64,000 nt of DNA from Fulvia fulva. Lineage: Eukaryota; Ascomycota; Dothideomycetes; Mycosphaerellales; Mycosphaerellaceae. The translations under genes and the position numbers were made by a program. Under the pieces are notes generated by a model. It saw only the letters and a program-made list of their open reading frames with translations. It had not been told where the DNA came from and did no database searches. Each line of letters opens with the position of its first letter. Position 1 is the first letter of the stretch. This document shows positions 1 through 10,700 of the stretch, piece by piece. The DNA lies in contig NC_063014.1 of the NCBI RefSeq assembly GCF_020509005.1, forward strand, positions 1,922,001-1,986,000, in the 5' to 3' direction.

Positions 1-326
1 CTTACGCCACAAGATTATACTATCTTTTTACACATCGTCTAGACTCTAGAGCTCTCGGCGTTGCTAGACTCTCGGAGAGACTAAAATTACATGTAGCAAG
101 GGTCCGTCGACATACGCTATACCGCTTGTAGTATGCGTACCATATCGATCCCGCCATCTTTCGCCTCTCGCGTTGTACACTTCCAACAATACTTCCAAAG
201 CTCCCCTAGCGCCGGGTCCCGCACACGCTGAACCGCTGAACGTTGGACGCGTCTATCGTTGGACCACCAGCACAGCGGTACAGTATCGCAAGCAGGATAA
301 AGGGCTGCATCCGCCTGTGCTGTTGG
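1..326. other. Upstream region of the YPT35-like gene
   Basis: No gene is supported here. The first 100 bases contain short repeated CTAGACTCT/CTCGG words. An open frame runs into the YPT35-like exon from about 240 but has no ATG before 327, so this is probably promoter and 5' leader. No firm TATA or transcription-factor site can be named. Confidence 0.4.
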
Positions 327-1087
327 ATGGGGTCAGGAGTGGAGATTTCGCCAGGCGCAGAGCACCAACAACCAGTCGCCACCGCCGGAGAGCATGTTGA
401 TGAATATGCATCTGCACACTCTTCCGCACCAGATACGACGCCGCCTGCCCGCTCCACTTCTACATCCACGAAACGCGTGACCGATGCACCCCCGTTCTGG
501 TCGAGCAATGCGCGCCACTCTCGCAGCATAAGCACCGCGAGCTACCACTCACTGAACCAGACCAGGCCGCCCGCCATTGTCTTGGAGGATCACTCCGATG
601 ACGGCCACCTCCAAGCTCAGTCATGCTGGGCCAGAGCTGTGAGCATAGATGAATACGTCGTCGTCTCGGGACCCACTGGCATTGGCGCATATGTCGTGTG
701 GCACTGTACGGTGAGCACGCTAAAGGGTGGCGATTTAAGCATTCGGAAAAGGTCACTACCTATCCATGATCCGCATGCATGTTGTTGTGCAATGTATCAC
801 AAGATCTAATGCGTGGCCTAGATACTCCGAGTTCGATCGGCTAAGAGAGGATCTCGTGAGGGCGTTCCGTCATGCCGAGGCCATGATACCTGAGCTGCCA
901 CGAAAGAGTGTCGTGTCGAGGTTCCGACCGAAGTTTCTCGACCAGAGGCGTGATGGACTGTCGCACTTCTTGAAGTACGTGAGCCTTGCTTTTCGTCGCT
1001 GTTACTTGTGCTGACTTGCATAGCTGCGTGCTACTCAATCCGGAATTCGCATCCTCACCTATCCTCAAGGACTTCATCTTCTATTAG
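327..1087 (+). CDS. YPT35: PX-domain protein, YPT35-like, three exons
   Basis: Exons 327-751, 822-974 and 1024-1087 give 642 nt, 213 residues plus stop, close to the size of yeast Ypt35 as I recall it (about 214). The N-terminal third is low-complexity and rich in Ser, Thr and Pro. The PX domain starts near residue 90 (ARAVSIDEYVVVSG, then GIGAYVVWHCTVSTLKGG), crosses intron 1 at the IRKR/YSEFDRLRE phosphoinositide-binding segment, continues through IPELPRKSVVSRFRPKFL and ends HFLNCVLLNPEFASSPILKD. The family is an endosomal/vacuolar PI3P-binding adaptor, in yeast a recruiter of Vps13. Intron 1 (70 nt) has the unusual donor GTCACT but restores the PX frame exactly; intron 2 (49 nt) has GTACGT and acceptor CATAG. 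ATG 327 is the first in-frame Met; an upstream in-frame TGA lies at 237. All exons are open, so it looks functional. Confidence 0.86.
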
Positions 1088-1563
1088 GCCATGCCATCAA
1101 TGCCGGGACGGATTGGAATGACGCCGAGCCCAAGAAGGAACGTCTGGTCAGTCTTACTATCAATGAATCAATAGATGGTCATGTGCTATTTTCCGAAATG
1201 AGAAAGTAAACCCTGCCTGCTACCACGGTTAAATGTGAAAATCTTGCTGTGGTCCCAAAAGGTCAACCGGTCATTCACGACTTGTCGGATCTTTGAATAG
1301 AGTCACCATCAAGTGTTCTCAGCAGACGCATACACTCTCCGGCTCTCATTCCCATCGCTAAGGTGTGCACATCCCCAACCGACCCGCCATAACGACGACA
1401 GGTCAACTGGAACCAGACCTGGATATCAAGAGAACGCGGAATCACGATTAAGACCCTGGTGAAGAAGTTGGCAAGATTGACGACAAAGCCGCCTGGCATG
1501 TAATGCAGTCATACACAGCTTGTCCCTATATCTTTCTTCTTTGGAGATGGTCAAACAGAAGAG
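1088..1563. other. Intergenic region between convergent genes
   Basis: This region lies between the end of the YPT35-like gene and the end of the minus-strand DUF7580-like gene. It holds copy 1 of a diverged direct repeat (1180-1440). A minus-strand frame at 1275-1499 has no family resemblance I recognise and is not called as a gene. Confidence 0.5.
1180..1440 (+). repeat. Diverged direct repeat, copy 1
   Basis: It aligns by eye with 6311-6560 in the same orientation. Shared blocks include ATGAGAAAGT, CTGCCTGCTA, AGGTCAACCG, GTCGGAT and TCTCCGGCTCTCA versus TCTCGGCTCTCA. Copies differ by many substitutions and small indels, so the duplication is old. In copy 2 the block runs into an F-box-like fragment, so the repeat may be the upstream part of a duplicated gene. 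Confidence 0.65.
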
Positions 1564-3556
1564 CTAGTCGTTGTGGCCACTGTCTCGCGCGAGAGCAGGC
1601 GTGTCCGGCAAGCCCGCCAGTTTCTCATACGACTCTCGTATAGGGTCGATCACGATGTCCTGGAACTCCTCTCGCCATACTTTGTCGTTCTTCAGCATCC
1701 GGTATCTTCTCAAACATCATTCCACGGCATCGGCATACGCTGGACCGGCCTCGCCGTCCACTTTCTCGGCCCACTTCTGAGCAGCAATTCGATCCTGAAT
1801 CAGATCTCGAGACCCGTCTTGTGCCAGGTACGCTTGTCGGTACGGACTTTGATCCAAAGTGTAGCCGAAGCACAACTCCAATAACACGATGCCCAGGGTC
1901 GAGAACGTTTCATCTATCAGCCGTGGCTGATTGGGGTCTGCTGAAGGAGCGAAGTACTTTCTGAGGTAGAGCTGATCCAATTGTGGTCGATCCTGGTCCA
2001 ATGGAAATAAGATATCTTTGCTGTTCCAAGGTTGCTTCAACCATTCGCTGGAGTGTAGTTGCAAGTGAGATGATGCTACGGCAAGAGCAATGCCATGTCG
2101 CTCGACGCAACTCAGAGCTGAAGCATGATGTCTCGGCACCGTCAACAAGGCATGTAATGTGATCATTTGAGGCTCGATGGAGGAATTCTTGACCGAGGGA
2201 AGGGTATGTACGCTGTACTCCCCGTCGATATTCGCGTCTATCAAGAGCCCACAGCAAGGGGCATGCTGGTTGTGCTCGCGAATGGACTGGCAGAGGCTCT
2301 CGATCTTCTCTTCACTCTGCATGCAGGCACGGATAACATCGTTCGTTAGATCGACCTTGGAATGTCCGTCAATTGTTGGCATTTGGATGGTAGTGACGTC
2401 GATTTTCGATGGCATCGCTACAGGTTTCTCGGTGAACTTTACTGATCTTGACCGAGCAGTCAGCCAACGATTGTACTACGAGTCAGACTGTGCAGGTGAA
2501 TGACCTACGAAACGGCTTTTTTGCTTGGCCTGATAGGCTGTTTGCCATTCTCCAGCGGAGCGAGGATCGATTTTAGATTGTTCGGAGCGCGCAAGGACTG
2601 AAGTGGAGTCATCACAGGATTCGGCTCCTGGGATCTCACCACTGAACGTTCCACCTTCGATATCAAGGCTCGGTGCGGACTCCAAGGTCTGGAAGCCGCA
2701 GCATGATGGCTATAGTGAAAAGTGACTTTCAAATCCACGTCTGCCGTGCGTCTATGCACCAGCTGAATGTCTGCGAAGTGGCTTGTCGCGCATACACATC
2801 CCCAAGCTAGACATATGAGGCGATGAATGTTGCTTGCATGCCGCCAAAAGTCGCGAAGAGTCCGTTTCAACGTGGTATTCGCCTCGTGGGAGACTTGCAA
2901 ACGAGAAAGGCGGGCGACTTTGTCGTGACGTGCCAGCAGACCTGCGAGAGAGCTACTACACCTCTCGATGTGCGCGAACAGCTCTTCGCGCCGCTCTTTC
3001 TGGATACTGAACTTCGTTCTTTGGGCCTCGTATGTCATCTTGCTGCGGCCTCGCTCGATACGGCTCCCTACTTTTCCAGGTCGCGGCTGCTAGATTCCGG
3101 TCAGTCTGCGTTGGTCGCTGGCCAATCGATCCTCATACATACTCCTTCCGACAACATGCGCTCTTTTACAGAAGGGTTGTGTATTCCTAGCACGCCTTCG
3201 AGTTCCTGTGGAGCATCCGCTATGTCCTGCAGCGTGTCGACGAAAAGACCGTGTACTTCGGGACCCAGCCGATTCAGCAGTCTCGCTTCCAACGTGAGAT
3301 CTTCTTGCTTCGATACCGGACCCACAATCCCTTCCTGTCGATCACGACTGTCCGGCACTGTTAGGCACAGTTCTTCAAGCGTCAGCTGTACCTCCATCTG
3401 GAGATGTCTGATGCGGTTGCGACATTTCCTGTGCTCTACTTTGTAGTGCCTCCAGCAACCGAGGATCCTGAACGCGTCTTCATAGTGCTCCAGTGCACTG
3501 ACGATGAGTGGAATGACACCAAGAACTAGTCCCGCGATAGCTTCAACTCCGCTCAT
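1564..3556 (-). pseudogene. DUF7580-like fungal protein, three exons, premature TGA
   Basis: Exons on the minus strand: 3556-3143, 3089-2509 and 2446-1564. Together they make 1878 nt, 626 codons, in phase. Intron 1 is 53 nt (GTATGT donor; acceptor could shift by one CAG). Intron 2 is 62 nt (GTAGGT donor, GGCTGAC branch, AAG acceptor). The N-terminus (SGVEAIAGLVLGVIPLIVSA) is a hydrophobic helix resembling HeLo/SesA-type heads; the middle has MTYEAQRTKFS; the C-terminus has the hallmarks I recall for DUF7580: HGIALAVASSHLQLHSSEWL, LGIVLLELCFGYTL and GEAGPAYADAVE. A TGA at 1717-1719 (codon 575) stands where the family has Trp (AVEWCL), and coding continues in frame for about 50 codons to a TAG at 1564. 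Either a pseudogene or a protein about 50 residues short. Function unknown; some relatives sit in fungal incompatibility or NLR-like contexts (inference). Confidence 0.75.
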
Positions 3557-3868
3557 GGTGATTGTTGTTGACTGGATTGCCAAGAGTCGTTGAGGCAACA
3601 GACTTGAGCCGCTTCCTGATGATGGTTATGATATATGTTTCAGAGCCCGCACTGTGGACCTCAGCCTCAGTTCCTTCAGCTTGAGGGTGGAAGCACAGCA
3701 TGCTTGCGGCGGGGAAGCTTCGAGAGCCCACTCAGCGGTATATGAAACTGGTGCGGCTGACATGCTGTCCACTCACTCTTCGCTGTGACTTGCTGTTGCA
3801 AGCTGGCGTATACACCATACATCCATCTGCAACGCCAGGTTATTTGAGCATCATAGCTCTCTACAAGA
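3557..3868. promoter_or_regulatory. Divergent intergenic promoter region
   Basis: These 312 bp separate two head-to-head ATGs (minus-strand DUF7580-like at 3556, plus-strand C2H2 gene at 3869), so both promoters must lie here. No specific binding site can be named. The minus-strand frame extends upstream to 3598, but the family Met (MSGVEA) is at 3556. Confidence 0.55.
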
Positions 3869-6259
3869 ATGACAGCCAGACAAGAGGAGAAGTCACTTGC
3901 CTCCATCTCTCAGCGCGTAAGCGATCGCTTCAATGTCGTTGATGAAGGCATCAAGCAGCATTCGCCTCGTTCGAGCACACTCAAGCACTTCCAAGACTTG
4001 CATCAGCGCTTTACGCTATGGGCTTTTCATATCTGTGCTTTACAGCTTGCATCCAACGTCAGGAGCCTTGAACATCGACTTCGGAATGCACCAATGCTCT
4101 GGGCTCGGTACTGGGAGCTCTTGCACGACATTGAAGAGGATCTTACAGACCGTGAGCATCAGTTGCGCCGCTGCGGCTATGATAACCCGACTGACACATG
4201 CTCAATCAGTTTGGGACTGTTTGCAAGAATGTATGACAAGCCCCGAAAGCAGTGGAAAAGAACTTGGCCTACAGACCGGCGCTCCCTATGAGATCGACGA
4301 AGCTCTGGAGGGCATCGATCAGTCGATTCGATTCTTGTTCAAAAGTAACAGAATCGCCTTGTCTTCTGATAGCAGGGACCGCTATTCAGTAGCAATGGCA
4401 GCTGTTCCTGCTACCGAGGTCGACAGTGAGGTAGTCGACTTTGACACCATGGGTGATCTGTTCCCTCGTTTGCGTCCATCTTCGCATGACTGGTTACGGC
4501 GTAGACTGGCGACTGCTAATAACATGCGAAGGAGATATCTGAGATACAGACAGTTGCGCCATGACAAGCCAGTATCTGGTATTCGGAAAGCGGATAGCGA
4601 TTTCGACGACTTGAACACAACAGCGTCAACCGTTGAAGCATCTCTCATACCAGAAGCGGCAACACGCCTTGATCTTGACGACGTGGCTTCGATCGTGTCC
4701 TACAATACCGTCAGCATGACTCCAGTACGGTTCCGAGTCCCGGATCTGCAGGACGTGTGCAATGGCCAGGAGGTCTTCGAGTGCCCGCACTGCCTGGGCG
4801 CTCAACATATAACCTCGGGGGAGGTGTGGCGTGGGCATGTGTTGGCCGATATCAGGGCTTACGTCTGCACGGAGAAGACTTGTCAGACCTTATTGTTTGA
4901 AACGTCGCATGCATCCAGTACACTGCCTGTACTGTGACAGTAACAAGGTTTTCCAGGACACTGCACAGCTTGAACGTCATCTTAGTGCCGAACATGCAGA
5001 TCGTTTCAGCAGCTCGCAGTTACCGACGTTATGCGACTTTCGTACACAGGGGTCAAACAGCATCTCAGTTCGAAAGTGTCCCTTCTGTGACTGGCATACC
5101 AAATTACATTACGCCGGCTCCAAAGAGCAAGTCTCGATTGACAGGTACAGGAGACACATCTGTGCGCATCTGGAACAGGTCGCATCAGCCGTCATTGGCG
5201 AGGCTGTGGACGAGAGTGAACAAGGTGGTTCAGACGCACAAGGCCAGCTGAACCGGGGCTTCGATTTTGGCTCGGAAGATGAAGGTCAGGATGACACTTG
5301 GAGCACTACGACGGACGATGAGGATGTAACATACCAAGGGAACGACTACGCCAGCCAGAGCCCGATGTCAAGGGATGCAAAGCATACTGTTGGAATTGAC
5401 GGTATGCAAGAAGCCGACGAGAGGTCTCAAGAAGAATTGGATGGCAAGCCTCTTATCGCACTGAGCTATCCTGAACAATCAATAAGAAAATTATTGGCCG
5501 ACAGACAAATAATCAATGATCACTAGAGGGCGCAGTCGGCGGACAAATCCAAAAATACAGCAATCGAGACAGCCGCTGCTGAAGCCAGAAGACCCGTCTA
5601 CCCCAAAGTCCACACTGACTACCTCGCCGTGGAATCGCTGAAATACTACGATCTTCCGTGGGAGTATGATCGCGTAAGTCAACGTCTCATCAACAATAAC
5701 GACAAGCACCAGCGCTTCTACTCCTTGTCATCACTCGCTAACACTGTTTGTACCAATAGCGTGACCCGAAATACATCATCATACTTCGCGACATGGGGGA
5801 GAGGGAGACAGACTTGTTATTCGAGCATACACGTCGCCTGAGAGCAGGAAAGTTATCTTGGATCGGCGCAAGCAGGACAGACAAGCAATTCGCGCTCCAT
5901 GAGGAACGTCGAAAAGCCGGAGCAAAAAGCTCTGCCGTCGCTCTTAGCGGACGCGATCTCTCCCCTTCCAAAGATGGAACGTCTGGAGATCTTCGAGGGC
6001 GTCGTAGACGAACAAGTGCGAGCAGTGTCGCCGCACAACGTAGCTCATTCCATCCTAGGACTGGAACATCTTCGAAAGATCTCCTGGACCAGGACGAGCG
6101 TGGTGACGACCCCTGAGAGAGGGTAGAAGTAAGGGCGGCCGCGATCCAAACTTCGATATCATCCGCAAAGCTTGCGAAGAGCAATACTCGCTGGTGGAAC
6201 TGGAGTGGTACAGAGAGGGCACGGTACTTGGATACAATTTTCGGCTCAGGTCTCGGTAA
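3869..6259 (+). pseudogene. C2H2 zinc-finger protein of a fungal-specific family, broken
   Basis: Exon 1 is 3869-4151. A 58-nt intron (4152-4209, GTGAGC donor, CTGAC branch, TCAG acceptor) leads to exon 2, 4210-5673; an 86-nt intron (5674-5759, GTAAGT) leads to exon 3. The N-terminus has the family pattern F-LWA...LEHRLRNAP. The middle has GIDQSIRFLF and WLRRRL...RRRYLRYRQL. The finger region has FECPHCLGAQ, HVLADIRAYVCTEKTC, HCLYCDSNKVFQD and CPFCDW...RRHICAHLEQ. The C-terminal module reads VHTDYLAVESLKYYDLPWEY, then DPKYIIILRDM and LLFEHTRRLR. Defects: the frame jumps at about 4905-4910, losing the usual W-x2-HE stretch; an in-frame TAG at 5524-5526; frame 0 stops at 6116, while 6107-6259 in another frame reads like coding (FDIIRKACEEQYSLVELEWY). 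An unrecognised intron could hide the TAG. Probably nuclear; role unknown. Confidence 0.7.
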
Positions 6260-6310
6260 AGAGTGATCGCTGCGCAGTACCCACTCCGGAGGGACTAGGA
6301 ACCTGGATGT

Positions 6311-6560
6311 GCCATTGTCAGAGATGAGAAAGTGAACACTGCCTGCTATCATGGGTAAATGGAAGGAATCGAGCTGTTGTCTCCAAAGAGGTCAACCGCT
6401 CATCCACGACACGTCGGATGTTTGAGTGTATTCAGCATCGGATTTCCAGCAGACTCTCGGCTCTCACCCACATCACCAAGGTGCACAACCCCAACCAATC
6501 TGCCATATCAACGACATCGACCTTCTCGAAATGTGGACAAACAGGTTTCCAGGTTTCGAC
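6311..6560 (+). repeat. Diverged direct repeat, copy 2
   Basis: Partner of 1180-1440, same orientation. The similarity starts just after the last coding-looking stretch of the C2H2 gene and fades near the ATG of the F-box-like fragment at 6531. Together the copies bracket the divergent gene pair. Confidence 0.65.
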
Positions 6561-6746
6561 CTACCAGCTGAAATCCGAGATTTTCTCTACGTCAAGCTCA
6601 CAAGACCTACGCCTTGGTCACGCCCATAGAAGGTCCCTACCATAGTCCGTCACGGACTTATCGATGGTTCGATATCCAGCTGTATGCTCATTTCCCGGCA
6701 CTTCAAGCGGGAGTACACAGCCCAGATCCCCGAAACTATACCTTGA
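6531..6746 (+). pseudogene. F-box-like N-terminal fragment with in-frame TAG
   Basis: The frame from ATG 6531 begins MWTNRFPGFDLPAEIRDFLY, which resembles the LPxEIRxxIY start of fungal F-box-like proteins. A TAG at 6627-6629 interrupts it, after which the same frame continues with ISSCMLISRHFKREYTAQIP, like the LVNRQFKxEY segment of those proteins, before a TGA at 6744. The TAG could be a former CAG (C to T at CpA, the RIP pattern). No longer homologous frame follows, so this is a degenerate fragment. The family assignment rests on two short motifs only. Confidence 0.4.
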
Positions 6747-7326
6747 ACCTCTGTCGACTCGTCTCGATGCATCAATTTTGAAAGTTTCGGCAGTCTTTGC
6801 ACCCGCGACTTGGCGAGGTGCGTGGTAATCACGATTATCGAGCATCAGGTCGAGGCTGATTGGCAATCGTCCCGGACCAAGAAATTAATAGAATTCCTGC
6901 CAAGAACAACAGGCCTTGAGATAAGTCTGCATGTGTATAACTCTGTTCTCACCGATGGGCCTTTCAAAGGAATAACATAGCATTCGGCTCAGCTTACGTC
7001 CAATAGCTGCGTGGTGTTGGGGAAGCTGCCCCGGCTTTGTGTGGTGCGCCGCAGAATCGAATACAATAGGCGAGACAAGAGATGGTGACTTGCACCAGCA
7101 TCTGGGCTACTCGGAGCAACCTATCGGGATGGACGGCTGGTCTGAATGCAGAAAGGAAGTCATGTACCACCTGGCCTACCTCCCAAGTCAGGCTATTCAT
7201 TCCGCGCAGAAGCTCACGTGCCTAGCCCACACGTGACCCTAGCGCGAGCTTCTTAGCGGTGCGCCTAAAGCAGCCGGGTTCAAACGTATTATCTTTAATA
7301 CTATAACTTGATAGAATACGGTATCT
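6747..7326. other. Intergenic region up to the LINE insertion
   Basis: No supported gene. Small frames exist on both strands (6618-6866 and 6994-7200 on minus, 7039-7236 on plus) without recognisable motifs. CA and TG are normal until about 7265, then the sequence turns AT-rich toward the LINE target site. Confidence 0.5.
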
Positions 7327-7340
7327 TATATAATATAATA
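7327..7340. repeat. Left target-site duplication of the LINE
   Basis: TATATAATATAATA here is repeated exactly at 11344-11357. It flanks the LINE and marks target-primed insertion into AT-rich DNA. Confidence 0.85.
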
Positions 7341-7342
7341 CA

Positions 7343-7765
7343 AGCCAAAAGGACACTTGTTCCCACTGTGCTGGTAGCCACAAAGTACAGAATTGCACAG
7401 CCCCAAAGAGTGAAGCCAGATGTGCATGCTGTGGAAAGAAACACCCTTCCTGGTCCCAAGACTGCACAGCTAGGATTGAGGCAAAGAGGAGGGCAAGAGA
7501 AGCCAGGATCAACACCCCTATCAGATTCCAGACAGGGACAATCACCCAAGAACCCCTAAGGACTGTCTACAACCCTCTGAAAAGAGGCAGAACAGAAGAG
7601 ACCACACAGGCCCAAGGCCACCCTGCTATGGGTAGACCAAAATCAATTGTGGTTGCAGGAAGAGACCCGTCACAAAGCAGGCTCAACCTTACCACAATCC
7701 CAAATAGCAGCCAGCAGCAGGAAGCACGAGAAGACCAGCAGGAGACCAGCATGGATGAGTCATGA
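7343..7765 (+). pseudogene. LINE ORF1 3' fragment with two zinc knuckles
   Basis: The frame is open from the 5' junction and ends in TGA at 7763-7765. It encodes about 140 residues, beginning near KDTCSHCAGSHKVQNC, a C-x2-C-x3-H-x4-C knuckle, followed by CACCGKKHPSWSQDC, a C-x2-C-x3-H-x6-C knuckle. Such pairs are typical of ORF1 (Gag-like, RNA-binding) proteins of Tad1/I-type LINEs. The rest is a basic, Gln-rich tail. The N-terminal part and start codon are missing because the element is 5'-truncated. The stop overlaps the ORF2 start as ATGA (7762-7765), suggesting that ORF2 is translated by termination and reinitiation in the full element. Confidence 0.85.
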
Positions 7766-10700
7766 TTGAGACACCTAATCTTACCACTATCCAGTACAAC
7801 GTCAACAAAAGCCAGCACAAGGTCCAGAGAAGCTTTCTCCAAGCACTGGACCCAAAGAAACACCTAGTTATTGCAGTCCAGGAACCTTGGATCAACAGCA
7901 AATCTAACAGACCATCTACTGCTAACGACCCAAGGTATCACACACTCCTAGCCAAACAAGGCACCCCTAGAACATGCATGTACATCAGCAAAGAGATGGC
8001 AACAGACAGCTGGGAACAAATCCAACAGGAAGGGGGAGACATCACCTCAGTCAGACTCAACACCAACCAAGGCAGCATCCACATCCACAGTGTATACAAC
8101 CCACCCCCCAGCTCCAGAAGCAGCACCCAGCTGGGCACACTACAACAGCTGCCAGACATCCTGCAGAGTGACTCCCAACACATCGTGCTGGGAGACTTCA
8201 ACTTGCACCATCCTACATGGGGATCAGACTTTGCACCTGCCCATCACTTCCTAGCTAACAGACTCCTCTCCACTACCCAAAGCAACAACATGCACCTAGT
8301 TACCCCAAAGGGCCTAACTACCTGGTCACAGAGAGCAAGCTCAAGCACCATTGACCTGTGCTTTGCATCACATGACCTGCAGCAGAAGGTCACCAGATGC
8401 TGGGTTAACCAGGACTTGGAGTCCTCATCAGATCACCTCCCAATTCAGGTGGAGTTTGAAACACAGACACAGCAGGAAGGAGACCTAGAACCTCAGCTGG
8501 CCTGGAAGGCAGCCAACTGGGAACAGATCAGACAAGACCTGGAACAGAAGCTAGCTGGACTAGAGACCAGGAGACTGGAAACAGCCTTAGACATAGACCA
8601 AGCAGTGGCAGAACTGGTTAGAACAATGCAGGAAACTGCGGCAGCCCACACCAGAGAAAAGAAACAGTCACTGTACCAGAAGCCATTCTGGACAAAGGAA
8701 TGCTCAGAGAAGGTCAAGGCAGCCAGGCAGGCCAGGAGAGCCCTTACCCAGAGCCACTCCCAGGAAGCATGGGACAGATACAACCAGGCAACCAGAGACA
8801 AGAAGGCCCAGATCAAGAGGGACAAGATGCTGGAGTGGAGGTCAACAGTTGGATCCATTACCCAGAATCCTGAGAAGATGTGGAAACTAGCAAAGTGGGC
8901 AAGACAACCCACACAGGACAGAAACATGCTGCCCCAGTTTCCAAACATTGAAGACCAGGAAGGAGTAATCCAACACACTCTCCCAGGAAAGGCACAGGCA
9001 TTGGGGAAACATTTCTTTGGCACACAGGTAGAAGCTGACCTGCAGGATCTGGAGGGCAGTGTGTATCCAACACCACTAGAGCAATCCTGCACAGTGGGAG
9101 AGGGAGAGATCAAGAGCATCATTAAGACACTCTCAGGAAACAAGGCCCCAGGACCAGATGGGATTCCAAACTTGTTCATTAAGACATGCAAGGACCAGAT
9201 CTCCCCTGCACTGTCAAACATCTTTTCACAGTGCATGGCCCAAGGACACTGCCCTAAACACTTCAAGGAGTCACTGACTGTGGTCTTGAGAAAACCACAG
9301 AAAGAGGACTACACAAAGCTAAAGGCATACAGACCTATTGCCTTGCTCAACACACTAGGCAAACTCCTGGAAAAGATCATAGCAGAAAGGCTGACAAACC
9401 TAGCTGAAGAACATGGAATCCTCCCTGAAGAACAGATGGGAGGCAGGAAACAAAGATCAACACTAACAGCTGTGGAACTTATCACAGAGCAGATCAAGAC
9501 CCTATGGCACTTTGGGAACAACAAAGCAGCCACACTCCTCTCACTAGACATATCAGGAGCCTTTGACAATGTCTCACACCAGAGGCTGATCCACATCCTA
9601 AAACAGAAGGCTATCCCTAACTGGACAGTCCAGTTCATCCAGTCCTTCCTTAGAGGCAGAACCACAAGACTAAGACTGGGCAGATACAAATCTGACAGCA
9701 TGCCTACAGAGACAGGAATCCCACAGGGATCAACAATGTCTCCAATCCTGTTTCTCCTCTTTATGGCAGACCTGCCAGCAAAGCTAAACTCCAGAAACAC
9801 ATCAGCCTCAGGGTTTGTAGATGACACAAACATCCTAGCCTGGTCAGACAGCACAGAAGAGAACTGCAGAATCTTGCAGAAGAAACACAAGGAATGTGAG
9901 GAATGGGCCAGGAAACATGGAGCCAGATTTGCCCCAGAGAAGTATCAACTCGTCCACTTCAGTAGAGCCAGAAACAGACACAATATGCAAGCCCCAATCA
10001 CTATTCAGGGACACACAACAGAACCCTCAAGTGAATTAAGGGTGCTAGGAATATGGATGGATCCAAAGCTCAGCTGGGGACCACAGGTCAAGAAAGCACA
10101 GGCAAGAGCAGACAACAACAGGCAATCAATTGACAGGCTTACAGCCTCCACATGGGGAGCCACATTTGCGAAAGCAAAGGTTATGTACAAGGCCATTGTG
10201 AAGCCAGCCATGCTATATGGAGCCCAGATCTGGTCAGCCCAAGACAAGATCCCAAAGAGAATTGCAGATCCCATCAGCAGAGCCCAAGCCTCCTGTCTGA
10301 AAAAGGTGCTTGGAGCATACAAGTCAACTCCAACAAGGGTGGTCGAAATGGAGTCTGGCTCCCCACCAGCCAAGCTCTACCTTCAAGGGTTGAGATACCA
10401 GTATGCAGGAAAGACGTCTGCATACCCAGCCCAGCTAGTAATCCAGAAGGCAGTCAACAAAATCAGGAGCCAGTGCACAAGAAGGCACAGACAAGCAAGA
10501 CCCAATCCAGCCCCACAGAAGCAGCAGGACCTGCAGAAGTTCAAAGAACTAACAGAACAGCTGCACCTAGCCCAGCAGGAACAGGACAGAAGGGCTCAAG
10601 GGAGAGGATCAGCAGCCAGCCAAGGGAAGAAGCAACAGTCTCTAGCTGAAAGGATGGCAGGACTCCTCTGGAAGACTGAATGGACAAGAACCCCACAGAG

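Noticed and set aside
243..326. Start of the YPT35-like protein upstream of 327
   Set aside because: The frame is open from 240 but lacks an ATG; 327 is the first in-frame ATG and gives the family's usual length.
5738..6352. Long minus-strand frame of 204 codons
   Set aside because: It lies antisense to the last exon of the C2H2 gene, whose motifs are clear; no family features of its own.
7228..7292. tRNA-like stretch (TAGCGCGAGC ... GGGTTCAAAC) just before the LINE
   Set aside because: It resembles A- and B-box words, but no acceptor, anticodon or T-stem pairing can be formed.
8493..9266. Long minus-strand frame inside the LINE, and others at 9309-9890 and 10005-10373
   Set aside because: Antisense to ORF2; they stay open because the plus-strand codon bias avoids reverse-strand stops.
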